The notes below the pieces were generated by a model. It searched no databases. It worked only from the letters and a program-made list of their open reading frames with translations, and was not told where the DNA came from. A DNA stretch of 36,222 nucleotides from Clostridiales bacterium (GTDB lineage Bacteria; Bacillota; Clostridia; Christensenellales; Aristaeellaceae), in contig SVGP01000027.1 of NCBI GenBank assembly GCA_015056255.1, positions 1 through 36,222 of the forward strand. Direction: 5' to 3'. Of this stretch, positions 1-8,826 are shown one piece after another; positions within the stretch are counted from its first letter, which is position 1, and each line of letters starts with the position of its first letter. Both the position numbers and the translations under genes were made by a program.

Positions 1-13
1 TATCCGATGCCAT
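1..13 (-). CDS. Start of a leftward gene cut by the window edge
   Basis: Only the first four codons (Met-Ala-Ser-Asp) lie inside the window, so the product cannot be named. The start is supported by an AGGAGGTG ribosome binding site seven bases upstream, by a promoter at 120-148, and by a leader of about 100 bases between them that holds a strong hairpin. Confidence 0.5.
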
Positions 14-40
14 GGATCGACACCTCCTATGGATAGAATA

Positions 41-75
41 GGTCAGCCCCCGCATACCTGCTCGGGGCGCTGGCC
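41..75 (-). promoter_or_regulatory. Leader hairpin ahead of the truncated leftward gene
   Basis: In the transcript, GGCCAGCGCCCC pairs with GGGGGCUGACC, giving about 11 base pairs with one G-U pair and one bulge around a 12-base loop. It lies between the promoter and the ribosome binding site. No U-run follows, so it is not an ordinary terminator. It could be a regulatory leader, but I do not recognise a known riboswitch class. Confidence 0.4.
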
Positions 76-119
76 GATTGTACAACAACAGCAACCCACA
101 TCCTTGGGCAGACTAATGT

Positions 120-148
120 ATTATAGTCGATAGAGCCTTTAAATGCAA
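120..148 (-). promoter_or_regulatory. Sigma-A-type promoter (leftward)
   Basis: TTGCAT, 17-base spacer, TATAAT on the minus strand. It would drive the gene that starts at position 13, with transcription beginning near 113. Confidence 0.55.
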
Positions 149-278
149 GAGGGTATACAGGGGAATGACGAAATTTTACATTATTGTTTCAAAAGTAGTT
201 ATCCCTGTCCGACACGAATGCGCGTTATTATATAGAAGGAATATTTCTTTCGGAGTTGTATAAATTCTTGTGTTTGCC

Positions 279-307
279 TTGCAAAGGCGGCGCGATCATG
301 ATAAGAT
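279..307 (+). promoter_or_regulatory. Candidate promoter for the DMT transporter
   Basis: TTGCAA, 17-base spacer, TAAGAT. It sits about 40 bases upstream of the transporter start. The rest of 1-350 not covered by the leftward leader shows no gene. Confidence 0.45.
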
Positions 308-350
308 AACGGATAAGAAAAACACTGATTGAAAAAGAGGGAAAAAGGAC

Positions 351-1256
351 ATGGTCTCCGTACTTTTAATCGCGCTCGTCATCCTGCTTTATTCGTTTCA
401 GACGCTGTTTTGCCGCCTGTACAACCAAGCCTATCCGGGCAGGGAGGATGTGTCTCCGTTTGTATATTGCGCGTATTACGGCGTGTTTGTGTCCGCAGCC
501 ACATTCCTTTTCGGCGGCTGCACGTTTCATCCTTCGTGGCAGACGGTGCTGTTCGGCCTTTTAAACGCGTTTGCGCTGCTTTTATATAATGTAACGCTCA
601 TCAAGGCCACGGCGATGGGCTCCTATGCCATTGCAAACCTTTCGCTTTTATCGGGCGGCATCTTAATTCCGCTTCTTGAATCAGTGCTGATTTTTGACGC
701 AAAGCTTGTGCCCATTCAGTATATCGGCATTTTCCTTATGCTGGTCGCATTCGGCTTTTTAAACGCCGACGGCCTTTTTAAGAGCAAGGGCGAAAAGAAG
801 GAAAAGACCGATAAAATGTTCTACGTCTACTGCGCCCTTCTTTTGCTTGCCAACGGCGCGTACGGCGCGTTTTTCAACGCCCAGCAGAAGATCCTTGAGG
901 AAGCGGAACGAACGGAAATGATCATTCTGACCTTCCTGCCTTCCGCGGTCATAGGCGCTTTAATCGTCTTTTCGAAGGCAAAGAAAAACACCCTTGCCTG
1001 CTTTAGGCAGACCCCGAAATCCACGCTCCACTTGATCCTCTGCTGCATTTCCGCAACCGTCGCCATCAACCTTCTGGTTTACATCATGTCCTTAATCGAC
1101 GTGGCTGTGCTTTTCACGGTTGAAAACGGCGGCGTGCTCATCATGAGCGCCCTGTACGCGGCTTTCCTCTTCAAAGAGAAAATCACCCTGCCCAAGGCAA
1201 TCGGCCTTGTGATTGCGGTTGTTTCCATGGCGCTTCTGGGCTACGCGACCGCATAA
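351..1256 (+). CDS. DMT/EamA-superfamily membrane transporter
   Basis: This 301-residue, very hydrophobic protein has about ten predicted membrane segments in two halves, separated by a charged loop near residues 145-155 rich in Lys and Glu. That layout is typical of drug/metabolite transporters of the DMT superfamily. The C-terminal half ends with the usual pattern of a helix pair, a short charged turn (FKEKITLPKAIG) and a last helix. The substrate cannot be told from sequence; relatives export amino acids, nucleosides or drugs, or carry sugars. The start is supported by a GAGGG site nine bases upstream and the promoter at 279-307. The next gene begins 70 bases downstream behind a hairpin that may end this transcript, so the two may be only partly coupled. 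Confidence 0.8.
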   Translation: MVSVLLIALVILLYSFQTLFCRLYNQAYPGREDVSPFVYCAYYGVFVSAATFLFGGCTFHPSWQTVLFGLLNAFALLLYNVTLIKATAMGSYAIANLSLLSGGILIPLLESVLIFDAKLVPIQYIGIFLMLVAFGFLNADGLFKSKGEKKEKTDKMFYVYCALLLLANGAYGAFFNAQQKILEEAERTEMIILTFLPSAVIGALIVFSKAKKNTLACFRQTPKSTLHLILCCISATVAINLLVYIMSLIDVAVLFTVENGGVLIMSALYAAFLFKEKITLPKAIGLVIAVVSMALLGYATA

Positions 1257-1259
1257 TGT

Positions 1260-1325
1260 AAAAATGCATATTCGCTCCTTCTTACGCGTATACTTACCGG
1301 GTATATGAAAAGAAGGGGCATTTTT
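1260..1325 (+). terminator. Hairpin with U-run overlapping the next ribosome binding site
   Basis: AAAAATGC (1260-1267) and CCTTCTT (1277-1283) pair with AAGAAGG (1310-1316) and GCATTTTT (1318-1325). The right arm ends in six T residues directly before the ATG at 1327. It looks like the terminator of the DMT gene, but the right arm also contains the AAGAAGGGG ribosome binding site of the next gene. Confidence 0.55.
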
Positions 1326-1326
1326 T

Positions 1327-2337
1327 ATGAAAAAAGGCATCGAATGTTTTGCAGGCGCGAACACATCATGCGGCTTTGTATCCGGCTTTGATGGTATATT
1401 CACATATTCAAAAAAGACGTTCTTTATAAAAGGCGCGCCCGGAACGGGCAAAAGCAGCCTGATGCGGCGCATTATGGAAAGACAGAAATCCCTAGGCCAT
1501 GCGGTAAGCGCATTTCACTGCTCGTCCGATCCAGACAGTCTCGACGGCGTGATCGACGAAACCATATCCGGCGCAATCATCGACGCGACCGCTCCCCACA
1601 CCTATGATCCCCCCTATCCCGGCGCGACGGGCGCAATACTCGGCATGGGCGATTTTCTGGATGAGCGCGCGCTTTATGAAAACAGAAAAGAAATCCAGAA
1701 AATCAATCTTGAAATGAAAAAAGCGTTTCACGCGGCGTGCCAGTATCTGAAAAGTGCGGGCGATATCGAATGCGCCAATGAAGAGAAGGAAGATATGCGC
1801 CTTGCAGAGGAGCTTTCAGGCGAAATTTTAAAAGATATTCCCCGAAAAACAGGTTATGGCGCACAGCGCACGTTTTTTCTGGATGCGTATGCGCACAAGG
1901 GCAAGGTGAGCTATCTCAACACCTTTGACAGGGCGGAAATCATCAGCGTGCCTTCGCAGTTTCCCTCCAGAATCGATGTGCTTTTGCGCCTGATCGCCCA
2001 GAAGGCGCGCGCGATGGGGCAGGATGTGATTCTGTTTCCAAGCCCCGTGCGCCCGGATAAGATCTCGCATGCGTATCTGGCGGACCTGCCCCTTCTGATC
2101 ACGAGCGAAAAGGTGGAGGGCGCAGGCAAAATCTACGACGCTTACCCTGAAACCGCCCCCTATCGCCCGGGCGACAAGGCGCTTTTTGATGCGCTCACCG
2201 AAAAAGCCTCGGCAGCCATGGCGCAGGCAAAGCGCCTGCACGACGAGCTTGAAGAGGTGTATATTCCGCGCATGGATTTTTCAAGGCTGATCGAATGCGA
2301 ATCAAGGGTAATCCGGGCGTTTGATGAGTTAAGATAA
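1327..2337 (+). CDS. P-loop ATPase with two homologous halves, the second P-loop degenerate
   Basis: This 336-residue soluble protein has a Walker A motif GAPGTGKSS at residues 36-44, followed by HCSSDPDSLDG (64-74), a pattern I recall from an uncharacterised Bacillus/Clostridia ATPase family (PRK06851-like). The protein is an internal tandem duplication. Residues about 180-260 align with 5-90: FFLDAYAHKGKV matches the segment before the first P-loop, and ARAMGQDVILFPSPVRPD matches QKSLGHAVSAFHCSSDPD. In the second copy the P-loop position reads SQFPSRIDV (210-218), without Gly-Lys-Ser, so it should not bind nucleotide in the usual way. The start ATG has AAGAAGGGG eight bases upstream. The biological role is unknown; I infer a regulatory or chaperone-like ATPase rather than a metabolic kinase. 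Confidence 0.7.
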   Translation: MKKGIECFAGANTSCGFVSGFDGIFTYSKKTFFIKGAPGTGKSSLMRRIMERQKSLGHAVSAFHCSSDPDSLDGVIDETISGAIIDATAPHTYDPPYPGATGAILGMGDFLDERALYENRKEIQKINLEMKKAFHAACQYLKSAGDIECANEEKEDMRLAEELSGEILKDIPRKTGYGAQRTFFLDAYAHKGKVSYLNTFDRAEIISVPSQFPSRIDVLLRLIAQKARAMGQDVILFPSPVRPDKISHAYLADLPLLITSEKVEGAGKIYDAYPETAPYRPGDKALFDALTEKASAAMAQAKRLHDELEEVYIPRMDFSRLIECESRVIRAFDELR

Positions 2338-2367
2338 ATTTATACTGTCGATTATAGATAAGATTCA

Positions 2368-2394
2368 GCGCGGGCGATCGATGATCGCCCGCGC
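2368..2394. terminator. Shared hairpin between convergent genes
   Basis: A perfect 12-base-pair stem (GCGCGGGCGATC with GATCGCCCGCGC) has a 3-base loop, between the ends of the ATPase and membrane-protein genes. The flanking T-runs are weak on both sides. Its GGGCGAT...ATCGCCC core matches the GC-rich dyads seen at 9129-9202, so a repeat unit may have been co-opted here. Confidence 0.55.
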
Positions 2395-2398
2395 ATTC

Positions 2399-3139
2399 TT
2401 ATACCGCCCGTATGGTGAACATGCGGCTTGTCGGCTTTTGAAACGCCGCCGTGACCACGCACAGAATTGAACCCGTCAGACACTGAATCATATCCTTCAT
2501 GGTATCGATGAGACCGATATCGATATAACCCATTTCGAAGGGCTCTCCGTTTATGGATACGGTATCGATGCTGGCAATTTCGCCGATCGTGCCGGGCGTA
2601 TCGCCCAGCAGGTAGGAGGCCATTTCCGTAATCACGGTGTCGTTTTGCATATCCATTTTGAAAAATACGTCCAGCAGATATTCATATACTTCCCATATGC
2701 CGCCAACTGCCATTGAAAGGGATACGGCAAAGATGCATTTAAACGCCTTTGCAGGCGGCTCTTTTAAAAGAAAATCCGGAAGCGCATAGCCGAGTGCCGC
2801 TACCAGAAAGCCGCTTAACATATGAAGAAGCTTATCCCACGGCCGGATATAATGGTAGAATTTATATACATTTCCAAGCACCGGTCCACCGATGACCAAA
2901 AACCAGTAAACGACTTTCAGATCCCGGGAAATCCGGCACGAAAGAAAATACTCAAACAGATACGGAAGAAAAATAAGCGCAAGGCTGGCCAGAGCCGAAA
3001 GCGCGTAAATAACGTTTTTAAGTTTTACGGAATAGAAAAACGAAATCACATTGAACGCGGACAAAACGGCAATGAGCAATTTGTCCAACGTACCCTTGCG
3101 CATAATATCGTCAGTTAATCCGCTCATGGTTCTAATCAT
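2399..3139 (-). CDS. Small polytopic membrane protein of the DUF2238/YjdF type
   Basis: The 246-residue protein has about six hydrophobic segments. The family-like motifs DKLLHMLSGF (102-111), GGIWEVYEYLLD (146-157) and DTMKDMIQCLTG (212-223) hold conserved His, Glu and Asp residues within or next to helices, as in DUF2238/YjdF membrane proteins, whose function is not established. The start is placed at 3139, not further upstream, because the GGGAGGGAGA site lies directly before it; an in-frame extension to 3205 has no such site. A TATAAT at 3161-3166 (minus strand) may be its -10 box, but no good -35 is present. The gene is monocistronic and converges on the P-loop ATPase gene. Confidence 0.65.
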   Translation of the reverse strand: MIRTMSGLTDDIMRKGTLDKLLIAVLSAFNVISFFYSVKLKNVIYALSALASLALIFLPYLFEYFLSCRISRDLKVVYWFLVIGGPVLGNVYKFYHYIRPWDKLLHMLSGFLVAALGYALPDFLLKEPPAKAFKCIFAVSLSMAVGGIWEVYEYLLDVFFKMDMQNDTVITEMASYLLGDTPGTIGEIASIDTVSINGEPFEMGYIDIGLIDTMKDMIQCLTGSILCVVTAAFQKPTSRMFTIRAV

Positions 3140-3283
3140 ATATCTCCCTCCCAGAATGCAATTATACCCGTCAAATTCGAATAGAGGGTGAAGTAAAAGG
3201 AACAAAATATTGGCATTTTATACAGAATTATGTGCAAACCGCCAAATGTTTTTATTAAGTTGTCGCGCAGAGCCTTTGATTTA

Positions 3284-3312
3284 TTGACTTTAGATAAAAA
3301 AGAGTGTAAAAT
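3284..3312 (+). promoter_or_regulatory. Promoter of rny
   Basis: TTGACT, 17-base spacer, TAAAAT, about 100 bases upstream of the RNase Y start codon. Confidence 0.6.
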
Positions 3313-3410
3313 CTATCTGTTAATCTGCCTAAACTTGGGCAATTACACCTATGATAAGCGGCGAAGCCGTTTTACAAAAATGAATATAAGAAGGAGGAGA
3401 AACAAAAAAC

Positions 3411-4952
3411 ATGCATCCAATCATTACGATTCTCATCGTACTGATTGCACTGGCAGCCGGATGTGCTGGCGGTTTTCTGTATCGCAAATCCGTAATGGAG
3501 AAAAAAATCGGCAGGACGGAGGAATTTGCAAAAAATCTTTTGGACGAAGCAACCCGTAAAGCCGAGGATAAGAAAAAGGAAGCCATTCTTTCTGCAAAGG
3601 AAGAAATTATCAGCCTTAAATCCGATCTGGACAAGGAAGTCCGTGATCGCCGTGCAGAAGTAACGCGCCTTGAGCGCAGAGTTACCCAGCGTGAAGAAGC
3701 GCTCGACAAAAAGTATGACGCTCTCGACGCCCGAGAAGCAACGCTCAACGAAAAGTACAAGGAAGCCGAGCGTCTGGAAGCTTCCGCGCAGGAGATGCAC
3801 GACAAGCAGCAGACCGAGCTTGAGCGCATTTCCAACATGACCATGGAAGAAGCCCGCCAGATTCTGGTGGACAGAATCCAGAAAGACGCCTACCACGACG
3901 CGGCCATTATTGTGCGCGATATCGAATCCCGCGCCAAGGAAGAGGCCGATAAAAAAGCCAGAAACATCATTTCCCTCGCCATTCAGAAGTGCGCCGCCGA
4001 CCATGTGGCCGAGACCACGGTTTCCGTCGTCGCGCTGCCCAATGACGATATGAAGGGCCGCATCATCGGCCGCGAAGGAAGAAATATCCGCACCCTCGAA
4101 ACCGCCACCGGCGTCGATCTCATCATCGACGACACGCCCGAGGCCGTGATTATCTCCGGCTTCGATCCCGTTCGCCGCGAAGTCGCCCGCATTGCGCTTG
4201 AAAAGCTCATCATGGACGGCCGCATCCATCCGGCGCGCATCGAGGAAATGGTGGACAAGGCCAAGCGCGAAGTGGAAAATCAGATCCGCGAGGCCGGCGA
4301 ATCCGCCGTATTCGACACCAACCAGCATTCGCTTCACCATGAGCTCGTTCGCCTGCTGGGCCGCATGAAGTACCGTACCAGCTACGGTCAGAACGTTTTA
4401 AAGCACTCCGTTGAGGTTTCCCACCTCGCCGGCGTTATGGCCGCCGAGCTCGGAGCCGACGTTCAGCTGGCCAAGAGGGCCGGACTTCTTCACGACATCG
4501 GCAAGGCCATCGACCACGAGGTCGAGGGCACCCACGTCACCATCGGCGCAGAGCTTGCCAGAAAGTATCACGAGAGCGAAGCCGTCGTCAACGCCATCAT
4601 GGCTCACCACAACGATGTGGAGCCCCAGACCGTTGAAGCCGTGCTCGTTCAGGCCGCCGACGCCATCTCCGCCGCGCGCCCCGGCGCGCGCCGCGAGTCG
4701 CTTGAAAACTATATCAAGCGCCTTCAGAAGCTCGAAGAAATCGCCAATTCCTTTGACGGCGTAGACAAGTCCTACGCCATCCAGTCGGGCCGCGAGGTTC
4801 GAATCATGGTCCGTCCCGAGGACGTAAACGATGCCGGCACTTTGATTCTCGCCAAGGAGATCGTAAAGCGCATCGAGGCCGAGATGGAATATCCGGGTCA
4901 GATCAAGGTCAACGTCATTCGCGAAACCCGCGCCATCGAAATGGCAAAATAA
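3411..4952 (+). CDS. rny: Ribonuclease Y
   Basis: RNase Y is the membrane-anchored endoribonuclease that starts mRNA decay in many Firmicutes. All domains are present over 513 residues, the normal length: an N-terminal membrane helix (about 4-24), a long charged coiled coil (about 35-200), a KH RNA-binding domain with GRIIGREGR at 216-224, and an HD hydrolase domain with the metal-binding His-Asp pair at 361-362 ([12 protein letters not shown]). The start ATG follows AGGAGG. The gene has its own promoter (3284-3312) and a strong terminator (4967-5000), so it is monocistronic. Nothing unusual is seen. Confidence 0.96.
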   Translation: MHPIITILIVLIALAAGCAGGFLYRKSVMEKKIGRTEEFAKNLLDEATRKAEDKKKEAILSAKEEIISLKSDLDKEVRDRRAEVTRLERRVTQREEALDKKYDALDAREATLNEKYKEAERLEASAQEMHDKQQTELERISNMTMEEARQILVDRIQKDAYHDAAIIVRDIESRAKEEADKKARNIISLAIQKCAADHVAETTVSVVALPNDDMKGRIIGREGRNIRTLETATGVDLIIDDTPEAVIISGFDPVRREVARIALEKLIMDGRIHPARIEEMVDKAKREVENQIREAGESAVFDTNQHSLHHELVRLLGRMKYRTSYGQNVLKHSVEVSHLAGVMAAELGADVQLAKRAGLLHDIGKAIDHEVEGTHVTIGAELARKYHESEAVVNAIMAHHNDVEPQTVEAVLVQAADAISAARPGARRESLENYIKRLQKLEEIANSFDGVDKSYAIQSGREVRIMVRPEDVNDAGTLILAKEIVKRIEAEMEYPGQIKVNVIRETRAIEMAK

Positions 4953-4966
4953 AAGAAATCACAAAA

Positions 4967-5000
4967 AAACCCGCGCCGTGTGTTTTTCCGGCGCGGGTTT
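4967..5000 (+). terminator. Intrinsic terminator of rny
   Basis: A perfect 11-base-pair stem (AAACCCGCGCC with GGCGCGGGTTT) has a 12-base loop and is followed by T residues. It lies between convergent genes and may also serve the leftward isomerase gene ending at 5040. Confidence 0.85.
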
Positions 5001-5039
5001 TCATGTATTTTCGATTTTCTTCTCTTTGGAATTTTGACA

Positions 5040-5831
5040 TTAGAGTTCAAATCCATGCTTTTCAAACGCTTCCCTCAAGGTCAAAAGGCCTTTTTCAAGC
5101 CCTTTTTCGTGGTATTCCATCATGAGGGGGCCGGTGTAGCCGGTTTCTTTGGCGTATTCGGCCACAAGCGCAAAGTCCATCGTGCCGTCGCCCGGAGCCA
5201 CATGGTCGTCGTTTACACCGAAATTGTCGTTTATATGTGTATAAGCCCATCTTGCGGGATATTGGCAGGCAAGCGTTTTCATGGTGTCCGTGATGTGCGC
5301 ATGCCCCGTGTCGATATTCATCTGAACGGCGCATTCGTTTTTATAATAGGAAAACAGTTTTTCAAAATCTTCCGCTTCGCTGCCCAATTCGCGCTTGCCG
5401 TGCGGCGGAACGTTTTCGTAAAGCAGAGTAATGCCTGCATCCTTCAAGACCGGAAGGATTTTGTCGGTAACGCAAAACAGTCTTTCCATGCCCATTTCGC
5501 GGGTGGTAACAAACTGCATGTGCATGTTTATGTACTTCATGCCCATGCGCGCGCATCTTTTTGCGTATTCCAAATAGATTTCATAAAGCTCATCTTCGGT
5601 TTTGATTGCCCAGTTTGCCCAAGGATGAAGACTTAATTCAATTCCGTTTTCGCGGGCAAAGCGCGCGATTTCGTCAAGCCTTGTCTCAGGGATTTTTTCA
5701 AAAGCCGTTCCGTTTTCGTTGCCGAACAGTTCAATTCCCTGAAAGTCGTTCTCCTTTGCCCACTTTATGCACTCTAGCCAATCCGCCATTACGTAAAGAT
5801 GAAAGGAACTCATGTATTTTTTCAGCTTCAT
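5040..5831 (-). CDS. Sugar phosphate isomerase/epimerase (xylose isomerase-like TIM barrel)
   Basis: The 263-residue protein belongs to the AP-endonuclease-2/xylose-isomerase-like TIM-barrel superfamily (COG1082). The expected divalent metal ligands are visible at the ends of barrel strands: Glu139 in LLYEN, Asp174 and His177 in NIDTGH, Asp208 and His210 in the NDDHVAPGDG segment, and Glu239 in MMEYH. The exact sugar cannot be told. It starts ten bases after the GH51 stop codon behind AGGAG, so the two are one operon, and it probably isomerises a product of arabinoside breakdown or another keto-sugar. There is no signal peptide, so it is cytoplasmic. Confidence 0.85.
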   Translation of the reverse strand: MKLKKYMSSFHLYVMADWLECIKWAKENDFQGIELFGNENGTAFEKIPETRLDEIARFARENGIELSLHPWANWAIKTEDELYEIYLEYAKRCARMGMKYINMHMQFVTTREMGMERLFCVTDKILPVLKDAGITLLYENVPPHGKRELGSEAEDFEKLFSYYKNECAVQMNIDTGHAHITDTMKTLACQYPARWAYTHINDNFGVNDDHVAPGDGTMDFALVAEYAKETGYTGPLMMEYHEKGLEKGLLTLREAFEKHGFEL

Positions 5832-5841
5832 TTGTCTTCTC

Positions 5842-7338
5842 CTATCTGATCTCGATCACATTGACGGAGTGCGGCTCAAGAGAGATTTCTTCCCTGTAGG
5901 GCATCCAGTCGGTTGATGTAATGGAAACGTCCGTTTTACCGATGTCATTGTAGGAATCCTTTTCGGGGCCGTTCACGGTGTGGATGCGCATCTCTTTCTT
6001 TTCATCGCCGATCATGGAGAGAACGAGCGTTTGCATGTTTTCGCCGTCCTTATTCACCGCTGATATCGCGTAGCCGCCTTCGTCTTTGGTTACGACAACG
6101 TCGATCAGTTCCACCGTGTCCGAAAGCATCTTCACATCCTGCTTCCAGACGTCAAGCACGGTGCCTTTCATGGAATTGGCATACAGTTCAAACACGAAAT
6201 ACTGCGGACGAAGAACGATTCCGTCTTTGTGGGTAAAAATCGCGCCGCGGGTATTTACGATGGGCGAGAAACAGGCCATTTTGACGATGTCGCAGTTTCG
6301 AAGGCAGGCGTTTAAAAACGCCGCCGAGAAAACTGCATCCGCCATGGTGTAGACGGCGTTTATATCGTTGTGGTTTCTCCGTCCGATAACCTCGTTTTCG
6401 TAGAATTCCTGATCCTCGTGGCGTTTTCCCTCGCGGTTCCAGATGTCCATGAGGTTTGGGTGATACCAGCCGCGAAGATTCCACTCGTCATAAGCGATCT
6501 TGATCTTCTTTTCAAGCCCCAGCGCAGTCAGGTACGCGCGCACGCGATCGATGGAGCCGGAAATCGCGTCGCCGGTTTTGAGCATCACTTCGTCGTAATT
6601 GGCGTTGGGCCTGGGCTTTCCGTCGCCCGGGAAATCCCAGTAGCCGTGAATGGAAATCCAGTCCAGATACGCGCCCGCCGCGCGAAGGAGATTCACGTTC
6701 CAGTCAAGGTTGTCGATGGAAGCGGCGGATAATTCAAGCGTGGGATCGACCCTCAGCATCATCTTCGCTGATTCCCGAACCAGCCTGCCCCATTCCTCCG
6801 CGTCCTTTGCGCCGATTTCGTGTCCGCCCCAGTTTTCGTTGCCGATCGACCAGAATTTGACGTTATGCGGCTCGGAAAATCCGTTTTCGATGCGCATTTT
6901 TGCGTATTTTCCCATGGATTTTAAGTTGCAGTATTCCACCCAGTCGCTCATTTCTTCAGCCGTGCCCGTGCCTGCGTTTGTGCAGATGTAGGGCTCACAG
7001 CCGATTTTACGGCATAATTTTATAAATTCGTCCGTTCCGAAGGCGTGGCTTTCCTCTACGCGCCATGCTTTGTCAAAGGCGGCCTCGCGCACCTTGCCAA
7101 CGCCCTTTTTCCAGTCGTACGCCGATACATAGCAGCCGCCGGGCCAGCGGATGATGGGCGCATGAATCTTTTTGATTGCGTCAATTACATCTGTTCTGAA
7201 TCCGTCCTCGTCTGAAAACTTCGATTCCGGATCATACACGCCGCCGTAAATCTGGCGGTGAAAATGCTCCAAAAAATGGCCGTACAGCATTTTATCGGCT
7301 TCGCCGATGATGTTCTTGGGGTTAAAGATGATTTTCAT
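5842..7338 (-). CDS. GH51 alpha-L-arabinofuranosidase
   Basis: This enzyme releases terminal alpha-L-arabinofuranose from arabinoxylan or arabinan oligosaccharides. At 498 residues it matches the family. The catalytic acid/base is Glu168 in WSIGNENW and the nucleophile Glu285 in AYDEWN, both in the standard (beta/alpha)8 barrel, followed by a C-terminal beta domain. There is no signal peptide, so it acts in the cytoplasm on imported oligosaccharides. The start at 7338 is chosen because GGGAGGGCGG precedes it; the in-frame extension to 7380 would run through the promoter at 7371-7399. It leads an operon with the isomerase and diverges from the fucosidase gene. Confidence 0.93.
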   Translation of the reverse strand: MKIIFNPKNIIGEADKMLYGHFLEHFHRQIYGGVYDPESKFSDEDGFRTDVIDAIKKIHAPIIRWPGGCYVSAYDWKKGVGKVREAAFDKAWRVEESHAFGTDEFIKLCRKIGCEPYICTNAGTGTAEEMSDWVEYCNLKSMGKYAKMRIENGFSEPHNVKFWSIGNENWGGHEIGAKDAEEWGRLVRESAKMMLRVDPTLELSAASIDNLDWNVNLLRAAGAYLDWISIHGYWDFPGDGKPRPNANYDEVMLKTGDAISGSIDRVRAYLTALGLEKKIKIAYDEWNLRGWYHPNLMDIWNREGKRHEDQEFYENEVIGRRNHNDINAVYTMADAVFSAAFLNACLRNCDIVKMACFSPIVNTRGAIFTHKDGIVLRPQYFVFELYANSMKGTVLDVWKQDVKMLSDTVELIDVVVTKDEGGYAISAVNKDGENMQTLVLSMIGDEKKEMRIHTVNGPEKDSYNDIGKTDVSITSTDWMPYREEISLEPHSVNVIEIR

Positions 7339-7370
7339 AGACCGCCCTCCCTTGTAGTCTTCTGTGTGTA

Positions 7371-7399
7371 AGTATATCACGAATGATTTTTTTATTCAA
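7371..7399 (-). promoter_or_regulatory. Promoter of the GH51-isomerase operon
   Basis: TTGAAT, 17-base spacer, TATACT on the minus strand, 33 bases upstream of the GH51 start codon. Confidence 0.6.
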
Positions 7400-7417
7400 T
7401 ATGGCTTTCGTCCGCCC

Positions 7418-7446
7418 TTGTAAAGGGATTCGCGATATGTTACTAT
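7418..7446 (+). promoter_or_regulatory. Promoter of the GH29 fucosidase
   Basis: TTGTAA, 17-base spacer, TACTAT. It lies back-to-back with the GH51 promoter, with the two -35 boxes only about 18 bases apart, so one regulator could control both directions. Confidence 0.5.
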
Positions 7447-7473
7447 AAAGACAAAAAGCTTAGGAGGACGATT

Positions 7474-8826
7474 ATGGCAGATTTGATTATGAAGGGCATG
7501 CACGGCTGCTCGAGAGAAGACGAATACGTTCGTCCGGCAAATCCCCTGATTCAGGAGCGCCTTGAGTGGTTTTGTGATCAGAAGCTGGCCTTGATGATGC
7601 ATTTCGGACCCTATGCGCAGATGGGCGTATGCGAGTCGTGGCCGCTTTCAAACGAGGATGCGGATTGGTCGAGAAAGGGCGTCACATGGGAGGACGATGA
7701 AAAAACCTTCCGGAAGCAGTATGTGGATCTCAACAAAAGCTTCAACCCCGTATGCATCCGCCCAGACCAATGGGCCGAGATGGCGAAGGAAAACGGCTTT
7801 AAATACCTGATTTTTACCACCAAGCACCACGACGGCTTCTGTATGTTCGATACCCAATACACCGATTACAAAATCACCTCGCCCGACTGCCCCTTCCACA
7901 CGCACAAATACGCAAACATCGCAAAGCACGTTTTTGACGCCTTCCGCGAAAAGGACATCGCCATCGCCGCGTATTTTTCAAAGCCCGACTGGCATTGCCC
8001 GTGGTACTGGGCCAAGGATATGAATTTGCCCGTAGGCCACCACCGCCATCCCACCTATAACCCCAAGGAGCATCCGGAAATCTGGGACAAATACGTCGAG
8101 TTTACCCACAACCAGATCATGGAGCTCATGGAAAACTACGGAAGAATCGACATTTTGTGGCTGGACGGCGGTCAGGTGAACCCAAAAAACGGGCAGGACG
8201 TGCGCTTAAGCGAGGTCGTCGCGCGCGCAAGGAAAATTCAGCCATGGCTGATCACCGCCGACCGCACCGTGGGCGGCGAAAACGAAAACTATATCACTCC
8301 CGAGCAGAGCGTACCCACTTCCCCCATCCGCGTTCCGTGGGAAAGCTGCGTAACGGTCGGAACGGCGTTTTCCTACCGCTATGATGAAAAATACAAATCC
8401 CCCCGCGAGCTGGTCAATCTCTTGATCGACGTGGTATGCCGCGGCGGAAATCTCGCCCTCAACATCGCGCCCCAGCCCAACGGCATGCTGCCCGCTCAGG
8501 CGGTTCGAAACGTTCAGGGTATGGGCGCATGGCTCAAGGCCAACGGTGAAGCCATCTATGGAACCCGCATGACCACGCCCAACGAGGACGGAAAAATTGC
8601 CTTCACAAAGAAGAAAAACGTCGCCTACGCCCTTGTACGCCTTGAAGAAAACGAGTCCCTGGCCGAAAAAATTCTGATCCCATGGCCGGGCGAGGTCAAA
8701 AAAATAACGCTCCTCGGCACAAATGCCGAAGTTGCGTTTGAAAGGGCCGAAAACGGATATGTCGTTTATATCCCCTACGCCCTGATCGGCGCAAATCCCA
8801 TCGCGCCGGCGTTCAGGATGGAGTAA
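7474..8826 (+). CDS. GH29 alpha-L-fucosidase
   Basis: Predicted to remove alpha-linked L-fucose from oligosaccharides. The 450-residue protein has the GH29 hallmarks: MMHFGPYA near 41-48, TTKHHDGFCMFD at 115-126, and the nucleophile Asp231 in ILWLDGG. Then come a barrel-closing stretch GGNLALNIAP and a small C-terminal beta domain. No signal peptide is seen, so it is intracellular. The start follows AGGAGG. It diverges from the GH51 operon and is followed by a repeat-rich spacer whose last dyad can act as its terminator. The short form and lack of a distinct C-terminal binding domain are usual for bacterial GH29 enzymes. Confidence 0.92.
   Translation: MADLIMKGMHGCSREDEYVRPANPLIQERLEWFCDQKLALMMHFGPYAQMGVCESWPLSNEDADWSRKGVTWEDDEKTFRKQYVDLNKSFNPVCIRPDQWAEMAKENGFKYLIFTTKHHDGFCMFDTQYTDYKITSPDCPFHTHKYANIAKHVFDAFREKDIAIAAYFSKPDWHCPWYWAKDMNLPVGHHRHPTYNPKEHPEIWDKYVEFTHNQIMELMENYGRIDILWLDGGQVNPKNGQDVRLSEVVARARKIQPWLITADRTVGGENENYITPEQSVPTSPIRVPWESCVTVGTAFSYRYDEKYKSPRELVNLLIDVVCRGGNLALNIAPQPNGMLPAQAVRNVQGMGAWLKANGEAIYGTRMTTPNEDGKIAFTKKKNVAYALVRLEENESLAEKILIPWPGEVKKITLLGTNAEVAFERAENGYVVYIPYALIGANPIAPAFRME

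Noticed and set aside
3372..4340. A 322-codon minus-strand frame opposite rny
   Set aside because: Composition follows the reverse complement of the rny coding sequence; rny has clear domains, promoter and terminator.
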